A stretch of DNA of 64,000 nucleotides. Source: an uncultured Opitutaceae bacterium (GTDB lineage Bacteria > Verrucomicrobiota > Verrucomicrobiia > Opitutales > Opitutaceae). This document shows positions 26,152 through 34,206 of the stretch, piece by piece. The position numbers were made by a program, and so were the translations under genes. The notes under the pieces are model-generated. The model was not told the DNA's origin and did not search any database. It saw only the letters and a program-made list of their open reading frames with translations. The stretch is taken from positions 2,737,627 through 2,801,626 of the forward strand of contig OX638348.1 in assembly GCA_951813085.1 (NCBI GenBank), written 5' to 3'. Position 1 is the stretch's first letter. Each line of letters begins with the position of its first letter.

Positions 26152-26203
26152 AGCAGAATTCGCAACCAACCAGCGCGACGACTCAACCCATTAAGAATAC
26201 TCA

Positions 26204-27442
26204 ATGCCCACCAACGACAATCTTACCACCGAACGCTCTACCTTTGTAACGCATCTGGAATGCGGCATGGAAGGCGATCGCTATGAAGCTGATACCATAC
26301 ATGGCTTATCCAAGGCGGGGAAGCCCCTTCTTGTACGCTACGACCTGAATAGTATACAGAATTCAGTTACAAAGGAAGAGCTCGCGAAACGACCTTCTGA
26401 TCTCTGGCGCTACCGGGAATTTCTTCCGGTACGCAAAAAAGAGAACGTCGTCAGCCTAGGCGAAGTCCATACTCCCATAATTCCAATCCCGAAATTAGCA
26501 GCCGGAAAGGGTGAGCTGCTGGTCAAGGACGAAGGTCGTCTCCCAACGGGATCGTTCAAGGCTCGAGGCCTTTGCATGGCCGTTTCCATGGCTAAGGAAT
26601 TTGGAATCACCAAGGTCGCAATGCCGACCAACGGAAATGCGGGCGCCGCTCTCGCCGCTTATGGAACGCGAGCTGGGATGGAATCCTACATTTTCTGTCC
26701 TGATGATACACCTACCATCAACGTCCGGGAAATCGCTGCTCAAGGCGCCAAGGTATGGAGCGTGAATGGGCTCATCAACGACTGCGGCCGCATCGTCGGT
26801 GAAGGCAAGGAAGCGATGGGCTGGTTCGATTTCTCGACACTCAAGGAGCCCTACCGGATCGAAGGGAAAAAGACCATGGGTCTGGAATTGGCGGACCAGC
26901 TTGGTTGGAAGGTTCCCGATGTCATTTTCTATCCAACGGGAGGGGGTACGGGCTTGATCGGCATGTGGAAGGCGTTCAACGAATTGAAGCGAATCGGCTG
27001 GTTGGAAGGAAAACTCCCACGCATGGTCGCGGTTCAAGCCAGTGGCTGCGCGCCTATCGTGAAAGCATTCGAAGAAGGCGTCGAGCACGCTGAACTTTGG
27101 CAAAACGCGCATACGGTGGCAGCCGGTATCCGCGTCCCTGTGGCCGTAGGCGATTTCTTGATTCTCAGAGCGGTACGAGAAAGCGGCGGATTCGCTATCG
27201 CGGTGGACGACGAAACGATCACCGCTGGGCTGGAGGAAGTATCCGAAAAGGAAGGACTTCTGCTCTGTCCCGAGGGAGCCGCCACCTACGCCGCCTACAA
27301 GCAGTCTATCGAGTCCGGCGCCATTTCTCCGGACGATACCGCAGTGCTCTTCAATTGCGCGACTGGTTTGAAATACGAACTGCCGCCCGCCGAGGAGTCA
27401 CTAGACTGTACGCAACCTATCGACTACCCAGCGCTCACGTGA
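26204..27442 (+). CDS. Threonine-synthase-like PLP enzyme (fold type II)
   Basis: 412 residues. The N-terminal segment (E-C-G-M-E-G-D-R-Y, then G-K-P-L-L-V-R-Y-D) and the PLP-lysine motif T-G-S-F-K-A-R-G near residue 112 match threonine synthase-type enzymes. P-T-N-G-N-A-G is the phosphate/carboxylate loop and P-T-G-G-G-T-G-L-I-G binds the cofactor phosphate. Archaeal cysteate synthase, which handles sulfite and cysteate, belongs to the same branch. In this operon, next to a hydroxyacid dehydrogenase and a sulfate-exporter homologue and near sulfite dehydrogenase, a beta-elimination or beta-replacement on a sulfonated amino acid is possible. Ordinary threonine synthesis is the alternative, though no thrA/thrB is seen. 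The stop overlaps the next start (GTGA). Confidence 0.8.
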   Translation: MPTNDNLTTERSTFVTHLECGMEGDRYEADTIHGLSKAGKPLLVRYDLNSIQNSVTKEELAKRPSDLWRYREFLPVRKKENVVSLGEVHTPIIPIPKLAAGKGELLVKDEGRLPTGSFKARGLCMAVSMAKEFGITKVAMPTNGNAGAALAAYGTRAGMESYIFCPDDTPTINVREIAAQGAKVWSVNGLINDCGRIVGEGKEAMGWFDFSTLKEPYRIEGKKTMGLELADQLGWKVPDVIFYPTGGGTGLIGMWKAFNELKRIGWLEGKLPRMVAVQASGCAPIVKAFEEGVEHAELWQNAHTVAAGIRVPVAVGDFLILRAVRESGGFAIAVDDETITAGLEEVSEKEGLLLCPEGAATYAAYKQSIESGAISPDDTAVLFNCATGLKYELPPAEESLDCTQPIDYPALT

Positions 27443-28413
27443 ATCGAATCCTAGTCACTGAAGCCGTAAAAGGCGTCGCCATGGATCAGCTTCGAGACGA
27501 AGCGGACCTGGAAGTCGTGTTCGAGCCGGATCTTTGGAAAGATCCAGAGTCCCTCGTCAGAAACATCGCCGAGGCAGATGCCATCATTGTCCGCAATCAA
27601 ACTCAAGTCACTGCCGATGTGATTGCTGCAGCGCCGCGCTTGAAGATTATCGCTCGGGCAGGCGCAGGTCTCGACAATATCGATACGGATGCCGCTACCG
27701 CCGCGGGCATTGTCGTCAGCTCCGCGCCCAGCGAAAATTCACTGTCTGTCGCCGAATTGGCAATGGGCCTCTTCATCTCCCTGGCTAGAAATATCCCTTC
27801 CGCTAATCAAGATATCCGAAACGGAAATTGGAATCGCGCAGCGTTCATGGGTTCCGAGCTATCGGGAAAGACTCTCGGCGTCGTCGGAATCGGGCGCATC
27901 GGTACGATGGTCGCCCAACGGGCCAGGACCTTTGGAATGAAGATCATTGCTCACGACAAGTTCGCCGACCCATCCGCTCCCCACTACACCGAACTCGATG
28001 TTACGTTCGTCGAACTGGATGAGCTGCTCGAGCAAGCAGACTTCATAACCGTCCATCTGCCGCTCCTTCCCGATACGCGACGCCTTTTCAACGAGGAGCT
28101 CTTTGCGAAAATGAAACCCTCGGCATACTTCGTGAATACCTCTCGCGGGGAAGTCGTTGACGAAGAAGCGCTGTCAAACGCCTTAAAACGAGGGACTATC
28201 GCCGGCGCCGGCTTGGATGTAAGAGAAACGGAACCCCCGCCCCAAGGCGACGCGCTCGTCGGGACGGACAAAACGGTCCTGACCCCGCACATCGCCGCGT
28301 TTACCAATGAAGCCCAAGAACGCGTGGTCGAAGCCGTTTGCCGCGATTCCGCCGCAGTTCTACGAGGCCAAGAGGCCGAGGGATTCTTCAACTTTCCACT
28401 TCCCAAACGCTAG
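27439..28413 (+). CDS. D-2-hydroxyacid dehydrogenase (3-phosphoglycerate dehydrogenase type)
   Basis: 324 residues from GTG 27439, which overlaps the preceding stop by 4 bp; the protein then begins with the usual strand I-L-V-T-E. The frame is open further upstream, but that part lies inside the PLP gene. NAD-binding motif G-V-V-G-I-G-R-I-G near residue 150, catalytic Arg in N-T-S-R-G-E, Glu in R-E-T-E-P-P and His in L-T-P-H-I-A-A-F. The family oxidises 2-hydroxyacids to 2-ketoacids; (S)-sulfolactate dehydrogenase SlcC is a member, which would suit the sulfite genes nearby. Specificity cannot be read from motifs alone. Confidence 0.85.
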   Translation: MNRILVTEAVKGVAMDQLRDEADLEVVFEPDLWKDPESLVRNIAEADAIIVRNQTQVTADVIAAAPRLKIIARAGAGLDNIDTDAATAAGIVVSSAPSENSLSVAELAMGLFISLARNIPSANQDIRNGNWNRAAFMGSELSGKTLGVVGIGRIGTMVAQRARTFGMKIIAHDKFADPSAPHYTELDVTFVELDELLEQADFITVHLPLLPDTRRLFNEELFAKMKPSAYFVNTSRGEVVDEEALSNALKRGTIAGAGLDVRETEPPPQGDALVGTDKTVLTPHIAAFTNEAQERVVEAVCRDSAAVLRGQEAEGFFNFPLPKR

Positions 28414-28418
28414 ATGGC

Positions 28419-29669
28419 ATGAACGCCCAATCCAATCGAGAGTTCAACATCTTCCTCGATCCAGCGGAAATCCAATCGCTGAACAGCATGGAAGGCGTTC
28501 CCGACTACGATACTCCCATCGTCGAAACGCTCCCGGGAGAGCGTCTTCTCAGCACGGATTGGCAGAAGAGAATTCACCGGGGTTTCGATTGGATTGGGAC
28601 CATGACTCCCGGAGTCGTCTTGGCCATGATATTAGCGATATCGGGAGGCTACCTTGCAGACTGGATCGGCAGAACGCTACTGGGATTCCCACGAAGCCCA
28701 ATCAGTCCAGTATTGCTTGCCGTTGTTCTAGGCCTGGCGATTCGAAACCTGGCGGGACTTCCCAAGTCGTTTGAGCAAGGACTCCGGCTGTGCTTGCGCG
28801 TAATCCTGAGAATTGGAGTGGCGCTCCTGGGTCTTAAGTTGAGCATCTCCGCCGTAGGCCTGATTGGCCTGCAGGCCTTGCCCGTTGTAATCGGATGCAT
28901 CGTCATCGCGATTCTCGTCGTTTCCTGGCTCAGCAAAATCGTAAATTTTCCCGCCCGATTAGGCAGCCTGATCGCAGTAGGAACCAGCATTTGCGGGGTA
29001 TCCGCCGTTATCGCTGCGGGCACCGCGACACAGGCCGACGAGGACGAAATCAGCTATGGCGTCGCAGTCATTACCTTGTTCGGAACGATCGCCCTGTTCG
29101 GGTATCCTTTTCTCGCCCATTGGCTCTTTGCAGGCAATGCGGAACAAGTCGGCTACTTTCTCGGCACCGCGATTCATGACACATCACAAGTCGCCGGAGC
29201 GGGGTTGATGTATCAGCTTTATTATGACTCGTCGGTAACGCTCGAAGTCGCCGCCACCACGAAACTCGTTCGTAATATATTTATGGGGCTCGTAATTCCC
29301 ATACTAGCCGTAGCCTACCAGCGGAAATATGCAGTCGTAAAATCCGCCAAAGTTCCAATCCCTTGGCTTAACTGGACTCAGTCCATTCCCTTTTTCCTTA
29401 TTGGTTTCGTTGCCCTGGCGATCGTTCGCTCAATCGGCGACATCGGTTCCAAGGCTTTTGGCATTTTAGAATCGGACCAATGGAATTCGCTCATCTCCTT
29501 CAGCAGCTCTGTATCCATTTTCTTGCTCACTACCGCAATCGCAGCCGTCGGGCTCGGAACCAATATCAAGAAATTGAGAGTACTCGGAGGAAAGCCCCTG
29601 TTCATTGGCTTCTCGGCCGCATTCCTAGTTGGCGGCGTCAGTTACCTTCTGGTGACAATTCTATACTAA
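28419..29669 (+). CDS. YeiH/UPF0324-family membrane protein, putative sulfate exporter
   Basis: 416 residues from ATG 28419, 5 bp after the previous stop; an upstream in-frame start lies inside the dehydrogenase gene. An N-terminal cytoplasmic stretch of about 60 residues is followed by some ten hydrophobic helices. Family marks include V-L-L-A-V-V-L-G-L-A-I-R-N, G-V-A-L-L-G-L-K-L-S, G-T-S-I-C-G-V-S-A-V-I-A and H-D-T-S-Q-V-A-G-A-G. PF03601 proteins are named putative sulfate exporters, and relatives such as TauZ sit in sulfonate-degradation clusters. Last in the operon, it would dispose of sulfate or sulfite. Confidence 0.82.
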   Translation: MNAQSNREFNIFLDPAEIQSLNSMEGVPDYDTPIVETLPGERLLSTDWQKRIHRGFDWIGTMTPGVVLAMILAISGGYLADWIGRTLLGFPRSPISPVLLAVVLGLAIRNLAGLPKSFEQGLRLCLRVILRIGVALLGLKLSISAVGLIGLQALPVVIGCIVIAILVVSWLSKIVNFPARLGSLIAVGTSICGVSAVIAAGTATQADEDEISYGVAVITLFGTIALFGYPFLAHWLFAGNAEQVGYFLGTAIHDTSQVAGAGLMYQLYYDSSVTLEVAATTKLVRNIFMGLVIPILAVAYQRKYAVVKSAKVPIPWLNWTQSIPFFLIGFVALAIVRSIGDIGSKAFGILESDQWNSLISFSSSVSIFLLTTAIAAVGLGTNIKKLRVLGGKPLFIGFSAAFLVGGVSYLLVTILY

Positions 29670-29687
29670 TCGGCCAATATTTTGAAC

Positions 29688-29715
29688 TTGAATTCTACCG
29701 TACGGTCGGTAAAAT
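29688..29715 (+). promoter_or_regulatory. Promoter with embedded TetR-type operator, site 2 (ABC importer)
   Basis: TTGAAT (29688-29693), 16-bp spacer, TAAAAT (29710-29715): a near-consensus sigma-70 promoter whose spacer is the motif TACCGTACGGTCGG. Identical in its core to sites 1 and 4. It lies about 125 bp before the first ABC gene. A bound TetR dimer would block RNA polymerase directly. Confidence 0.65.
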
Positions 29716-29840
29716 TCGTTTCTGATTCTAGAGGTCCGCTCGATCTATCGAATTCTAGACCTAGTTTGGCTATTTCGAGATTGCGCAGCTCCCCACCTTT
29801 CGAGACCCTCTTGCCTATCGCACCCAATTCTCCATCTCCT

Positions 29841-30938
29841 ATGGCGATCCATGCCGAAAACGTCTGCCAATCCCACGGGAAGCATAGAATCCTCCAAGAT
29901 CTTTCGATCGAGGTGGAAGTCGGCAGTTTTTTCACATTGCTAGGGCCAACCGGCAGCGGCAAAACGACCTTGCTTAGAATTCTTGCGGGTATCGAAGAAC
30001 CCGATAGCGGCCGCATTTTCTACGATGGCGTCGACGTAACGGACCTCCCCGTACAGGAACGTAAAATCGCCTTCGTATACCAGCAATTCGTTAACTTTCC
30101 CTCGATGACCCTTTTCGAGAATATCGCGTCACCTCTGCGCGTTTCGAAGGAGCGCTTTACGAAAGCGGAGATTGAACGAAAGGTTATGGAGACAGCTGAG
30201 CTGCTGGGCCTCGCCAAAATCCTAAATCACTTGCCGGAAGAAGTCAGTGGCGGCCAGCGGCAGCGCTGCGCCATCGCGCGGGCTTTGATCAAAGGGGCGC
30301 GGTACATTTTTCTCGACGAACCTTTGGCGAATCTCGACTACAAGCTGAGAGAGGAATTGCGTGCAGAGCTAAAGCAAATCTTCAGGGATCGAGATGGGGC
30401 TGTTATCTACGCAACGCCCGAGCCGATCGATGCCCTTACCATGGCGACGCATGTTGGCTTTCTCCATGACGGCTCCATCCTTCAGCATGGAGATACCATG
30501 GATGTCTACCGCAATCCTTCCCATGCCTCCGTCGCCTCGTACTTCTGCAATCCGCAGATGAATCTTTTTCCCTGCGATGTAGAGGATCGCGGAAACCGTT
30601 GCGCGTTACGCGCAAGCGAGACGCTCGCGCTGGAAGTCGATCTTGGACGAGAGCAATTGCCTCGCGAACGCTATATGTTGGGCATTCGACCGCACCACTT
30701 GTTTCTCGAGAATCCGGGCAATCGGATGACACCCTTTCAAGCCAAGGTGGAGTTGGCGGAAGTCGTAGGTTCGAATACGGAGCTGCACCTGAGGCACGAC
30801 GATCTGAAATTGAGCCTGCTCATGCAGCAGGTGGAGCAGTTTCCCGTTGGTGAAACCGTTACCGCCTATATCGATCCGGAACATCTCTACCTGTTCGACG
30901 CTGATACCGGTGAATTCATTGCGAGGACTCGCAATTAG
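29841..30938 (+). CDS. glpS: ABC importer ATPase 1 (GlpS-like)
   Basis: 365 residues from ATG 29841, the start that gives the normal A-E-N-V first strand. Walker A is G-P-T-G-S-G-K-T-T, the Q-loop is in V-Y-Q-Q-F-V, the signature V-S-G-G-Q-R-Q-R is intact and Walker B is I-F-L-D-E-P. A C-terminal TOBE/OB-type regulatory region follows (residues about 240-365), as in MalK/UgpC ATPases. Two different ATPases, two permeases, a small membrane protein and a binding protein in this order reproduce the rhizobial glycerol transporter glpSTPQUV. The symbol is by order and family only; the substrate here is untested. Confidence 0.85.
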   Translation: MAIHAENVCQSHGKHRILQDLSIEVEVGSFFTLLGPTGSGKTTLLRILAGIEEPDSGRIFYDGVDVTDLPVQERKIAFVYQQFVNFPSMTLFENIASPLRVSKERFTKAEIERKVMETAELLGLAKILNHLPEEVSGGQRQRCAIARALIKGARYIFLDEPLANLDYKLREELRAELKQIFRDRDGAVIYATPEPIDALTMATHVGFLHDGSILQHGDTMDVYRNPSHASVASYFCNPQMNLFPCDVEDRGNRCALRASETLALEVDLGREQLPRERYMLGIRPHHLFLENPGNRMTPFQAKVELAEVVGSNTELHLRHDDLKLSLLMQQVEQFPVGETVTAYIDPEHLYLFDADTGEFIARTRN

Positions 30939-30968
30939 CCGAATTAATTATCTGGATACACAAGCTCG

Positions 30969-32048
30969 ATGGCCCGAATTGAACTCAAATCCTTAGCCCA
31001 CCGCTACGATTCGTCCCGCAAGGGAAAAAGCGGCTTTAGCATTGAGGATTTGAATATTGCTTGGGAAGACGGCACCGCCAACGCCCTGCTCGGACCCTCA
31101 GGATGCGGAAAGACAACCCTGCTGAATATTATTTCCGGCCTCATTACCCCAACCAGCGGGAGCGTTCTATTCGATGATGCCATCGTAAACGATCGACCTA
31201 CACGCGATCGTCACATTGCCCAGGTATTTCAGTTTCCAGTCGTTTACGACACGATGACCGTATTCGACAATCTGGCATTTCCTCTACGGAACCAAAAAAA
31301 TGGAGAGATCGAGATCGAATCGCGCGTAGCGGAGATCATGGAGCTTCTAGAGTTGACTCCTTTAGCGAAAACTAAGGCCGGACACCTTAATCCCGCCGAA
31401 AAGCAGATCGTCTCGCTCGGACGCGGCATCGTCCGCAAAGATACCGTGGCCGTATTGCTCGATGAACCGCTTACGGTTATCGATCCCATTCTAAAACTGG
31501 ATTTACGACGGAAGCTACGACAAGTTCAGCAAGAGTTGAAGCTAACGATGATCTACGTGACCCACGATCAGCACGAAGCCCTAACCTTCGCTGATCACGT
31601 AACGATCGTTAGAGATGGCTCCATCGTTCAATCCGCTACGCCGGAAGAGCTGTTCTTGCGTCCAAAAACTCCATTTGTCGGTTATTTCATCGGTAGCCCA
31701 GGAATGAATACGCTCCGGTGCGAATCGACGATTGATGGATTCAAGATTGTCGGTAGCTCGCTGGCGATCGCTAATAGAGCGGGCAATTTGTCCGGTGTAT
31801 TGGATCTGGGGATTCGTCCTGAATTCGTCGTCACCAGCCCAGAGGAGATGCCTGGTTGGAATCGCCTCAAAATTCGAGCTATCGAACACGCTGGCGCCTA
31901 TCAAGTATTGACGCTTGAATCGGGCGCGCTCGAAATTAAGGCCCGGGTCGGAGATGACACTGCTACCAGCGAGGGAGACTTCGTTTGGGTGGACTTCCCA
32001 AGCGACAAAACTAACCTCTACGTCGACGGAGAGCTCGCAATCCTATGA
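30969..32048 (+). CDS. glpT: ABC importer ATPase 2 (GlpT-like), degenerate signature
   Basis: 359 residues. Walker A is G-P-S-G-C-G-K-T-T, Walker B is V-L-L-D-E-P and the switch is T-H-D-Q-H-E-A. The ABC signature, which should read LSGGQ, is L-N-P-A-E-K-Q, so the ATP site completed by this signature may be weak, with the other ATPase supplying the intact one. A TOBE-type tail follows. Its stop overlaps the first permease start (ATGA). It forms the heterodimeric motor with the upstream ATPase. It should not be confused with the unrelated E. coli GlpT antiporter. Confidence 0.85.
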   Translation: MARIELKSLAHRYDSSRKGKSGFSIEDLNIAWEDGTANALLGPSGCGKTTLLNIISGLITPTSGSVLFDDAIVNDRPTRDRHIAQVFQFPVVYDTMTVFDNLAFPLRNQKNGEIEIESRVAEIMELLELTPLAKTKAGHLNPAEKQIVSLGRGIVRKDTVAVLLDEPLTVIDPILKLDLRRKLRQVQQELKLTMIYVTHDQHEALTFADHVTIVRDGSIVQSATPEELFLRPKTPFVGYFIGSPGMNTLRCESTIDGFKIVGSSLAIANRAGNLSGVLDLGIRPEFVVTSPEEMPGWNRLKIRAIEHAGAYQVLTLESGALEIKARVGDDTATSEGDFVWVDFPSDKTNLYVDGELAIL

Positions 32049-32902
32049 GACAGCGACCCTGGCTATTTCTTCTGCCTACGCTGATTCTGATGTCGATCAG
32101 CGCATTTATCCCGTTGATGGCGGTAATCAATTATTCGCTACATACGATCTTCGCCGGTTCCGCTCCTGAATTCGTCGGACTGCAAAACTACGCAGATGTC
32201 ATGAGCGACGCTCAGTTTCGAGGAGCCCTGATCCGCCAGCTTACGTTCAGTTTGATGGCTCTCCTTATTGAAATTCCACTAGGCGTAGCCATCGCCCTTT
32301 GCCTCCCTCGAAAAGGAAGCGGCGTCGGTCTATCCTTGGTATTGCTGGGGGTTCCGCTCCTTATCCCCTACAACGTGGTCGGTATCGTGTGGCGCCTCTT
32401 CACGCAGTCGGATATAGGCGTGATTCCACGCATTCTCTCGTTAGTGGGTTATGACTACAATGTATCCCTCAATGCAACGGACGCTTTCTTTACGATTCTC
32501 CTTGTCGACGTGTGGCACTGGACGCCTCTCGTAGTTTTGCTTGCCTATGCGGGGCTTCAAGCGATCCCGCAGACGTTTTATCAAGCCGCGGAGGTAGACG
32601 GCGCCTCGACGTGGAAGACCTTTCGCTATGTCACCCTACCCAAGCTTCGTCCCGTTCTGACTCTCGGGCTGCTGATTCGTTTCATGGATTCCTTCAAGGT
32701 GTATTCGGAGCCCTTGCTCTTGACAGGAGGAGGTCCTGGAAACGCCACTACATTCATGAGCTTGTTTGTAGCTCGCAAGGCGGAAGCGTATGAATTGGGC
32801 TACGCGGGAGCATCATCGATCATCTATCTATATGTGGTCATTGTAATGAGCTACATCCTCTTTCAATTCATAAATCGGTCGTCGGAGGAAAGACACAGAT
32901 GA
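32045..32902 (+). CDS. glpP: ABC importer permease 1 (GlpP-like)
   Basis: 285 residues with six predicted membrane helices. The permease coupling loop is seen as A-A-E-V-D-G-A-S-T-W-K-T-F near residue 180, the EAA motif that docks into the ATPases. MalF/UgpA-type binding-protein-dependent permease. Overlaps both neighbours by 4 bp (ATGA), so the ATPase and permease genes are tightly coupled. Substrate assigned only by similarity of operon order to the glycerol system. Confidence 0.87.
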   Translation: MRQRPWLFLLPTLILMSISAFIPLMAVINYSLHTIFAGSAPEFVGLQNYADVMSDAQFRGALIRQLTFSLMALLIEIPLGVAIALCLPRKGSGVGLSLVLLGVPLLIPYNVVGIVWRLFTQSDIGVIPRILSLVGYDYNVSLNATDAFFTILLVDVWHWTPLVVLLAYAGLQAIPQTFYQAAEVDGASTWKTFRYVTLPKLRPVLTLGLLIRFMDSFKVYSEPLLLTGGGPGNATTFMSLFVARKAEAYELGYAGASSIIYLYVVIVMSYILFQFINRSSEERHR

Positions 32903-33696
32903 AAAAACGTACCATCACGCTGACAGCGTATTTTTTCCTCCTGTTTGTACCCATCTATTGGATGGTAATCACATCGCTAAAGACAGACGTGGAAATACTC
33001 CAGAGCTTCACTCTGTTTCCCCAACAAATTACATTCGAAAACTACCGGGAGATTTTTACTTCCGAAGTGTGGCGTAGCAGCTTTTTCAATTCAATTGCCT
33101 ACGTACTGCTCAATGTGGTGATGACGCTCACCGCAGCGATCCCCGCTGCCTATGCATTCTCCCGGTGGAAATTTCGAGGAGACCATCACCTGTTCTTCTG
33201 GCTGCTCACCAATCGAATGGCGCCCGCCGCCGTATTCATGGTCCCATTCACCGAGTTGTACTACATGCTGAATATCTTCGATACTCACATTGCCGTGGCT
33301 CTAGCTCATTGCCTGTTCAACCTGCCCCTCACAATCTGGATACTGGAGGGATTCATGAGTGGGATTCCCAAGGAGATCGACGAAACTGCCTTTGTTGACG
33401 GCTATCGCTTTCCTCGTTTTTTCCGGTCCATATTCCTCCCCTTGATCGCTCCTGGGATTGGCGTAGGCGCCTTCTTCTGCTTCACCTTTTCATGGGTGGA
33501 ATTGATACTGGCGAAGGCGCTAACGCTAACGGAAGCGAAGCCCGTTGTAGTAACATTGACCGTTGGGATCGGAGCGGAGGGCGTTAAGTGGGGCCTGCTC
33601 GCAAGCGCCGGCGTACTCACAATCATTCCCGGAATCTTGGTCGTCTATTTCGTACGCAACTACATGGCGAAGGGATTCGCTCTTGGAAGGGTCTAA
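32899..33696 (+). CDS. glpQ: ABC importer permease 2 (GlpQ-like)
   Basis: 265 residues, six membrane helices, MalG/UgpE type. The coupling loop is D-E-T-A-F-V-D-G-Y-R-F-P-R-F-F near residue 160. P-I-Y-W-M-V-I-T-S-L-K-T in the first helix region is typical of this permease family. It forms the translocation pore with the preceding permease. Not related to the phosphodiesterase also called GlpQ. Confidence 0.87.
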   Translation: MKKRTITLTAYFFLLFVPIYWMVITSLKTDVEILQSFTLFPQQITFENYREIFTSEVWRSSFFNSIAYVLLNVVMTLTAAIPAAYAFSRWKFRGDHHLFFWLLTNRMAPAAVFMVPFTELYYMLNIFDTHIAVALAHCLFNLPLTIWILEGFMSGIPKEIDETAFVDGYRFPRFFRSIFLPLIAPGIGVGAFFCFTFSWVELILAKALTLTEAKPVVVTLTVGIGAEGVKWGLLASAGVLTIIPGILVVYFVRNYMAKGFALGRV

Positions 33697-33699
33697 GTC

Positions 33700-33996
33700 A
33701 TGGAATGGATCATCGCTGAATTTAGATGGATGCAATGGAACTGGGCGGGGACCGTCTTCTTCTTATTCCTGGTCCTCTCGATCGCAGGGCTTACCCTATG
33801 GGACCGATTGACGCCTGAAAATCGCAGGAAGGGATTTCTTCCCATGCCCACCACTCGAGGTGACCGATTGTTCATTGGAATCATGGGATCGATGGGACTG
33901 ACTTTGATATGGCTTGCGCTCGTGGGAAACCAATCCCTCTGGGTGGCTCTCGCTATATTGGCAATCTACAACACCGTAATCGCGATCAAGGGCTAA
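33700..33996 (+). CDS. glpU: Small DUF2160-type membrane protein (GlpU-like)
   Basis: 98 residues, starting 3 bp after the permease stop. Two or three hydrophobic helices (W-A-G-T-V-F-F-L-F-L-V-L; I-M-G-S-M-G-L-T-L-I-W-L-A-L; V-A-L-A-I-L-A-I-Y) surround a polar loop with W-D-R-L-T-P and T-R-G-D-R. DUF2160 proteins occur almost only inside glycerol-type ABC operons between permease and binding protein, as here. Role unknown; probably an accessory of the transporter. Confidence 0.8.
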   Translation: MEWIIAEFRWMQWNWAGTVFFLFLVLSIAGLTLWDRLTPENRRKGFLPMPTTRGDRLFIGIMGSMGLTLIWLALVGNQSLWVALAILAIYNTVIAIKG

Positions 33997-34131
33997 ATGG
34001 AGGCGCATTCGACAGATTACGTATCGGGGTCACGCCTTCAAAATCGACTCACCCACAATCCGAAAATCCATGGCTTAATCATTGAACTTTTTACAGCGAT
34101 AAGGCATAAAAGCACCTCGCAACCTCAGGTA

Positions 34132-34193
34132 GCGGCCGATCTCCGAGCGGCCCATTGAATTAACCTCGTTGTGGCCGCTCGGAGATCGGCCGC
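34132..34193. repeat. Perfect 21-bp inverted repeat (REP-like hairpin)
   Basis: The arms 34132-34152 and 34173-34193 are exact reverse complements (21 of 21) around a 20-nt spacer. The stem is GC-rich and would form a very stable RNA hairpin. It lies between the small membrane protein and the binding-protein gene, 13 bp before the latter's start. It could be a mobile REP-type element or a processing/attenuation signal that sets the level of the binding protein apart from the membrane subunits. Confidence 0.85.
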
Positions 34194-34206
34194 CACCCCC
34201 ATAGAT

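Noticed and set aside
27097..27438. N-terminal extension of the hydroxyacid dehydrogenase
   Set aside because: The stretch lies wholly inside the PLP-enzyme gene in another frame, is Arg-rich, and the GTG at 27439 gives the normal first strand.
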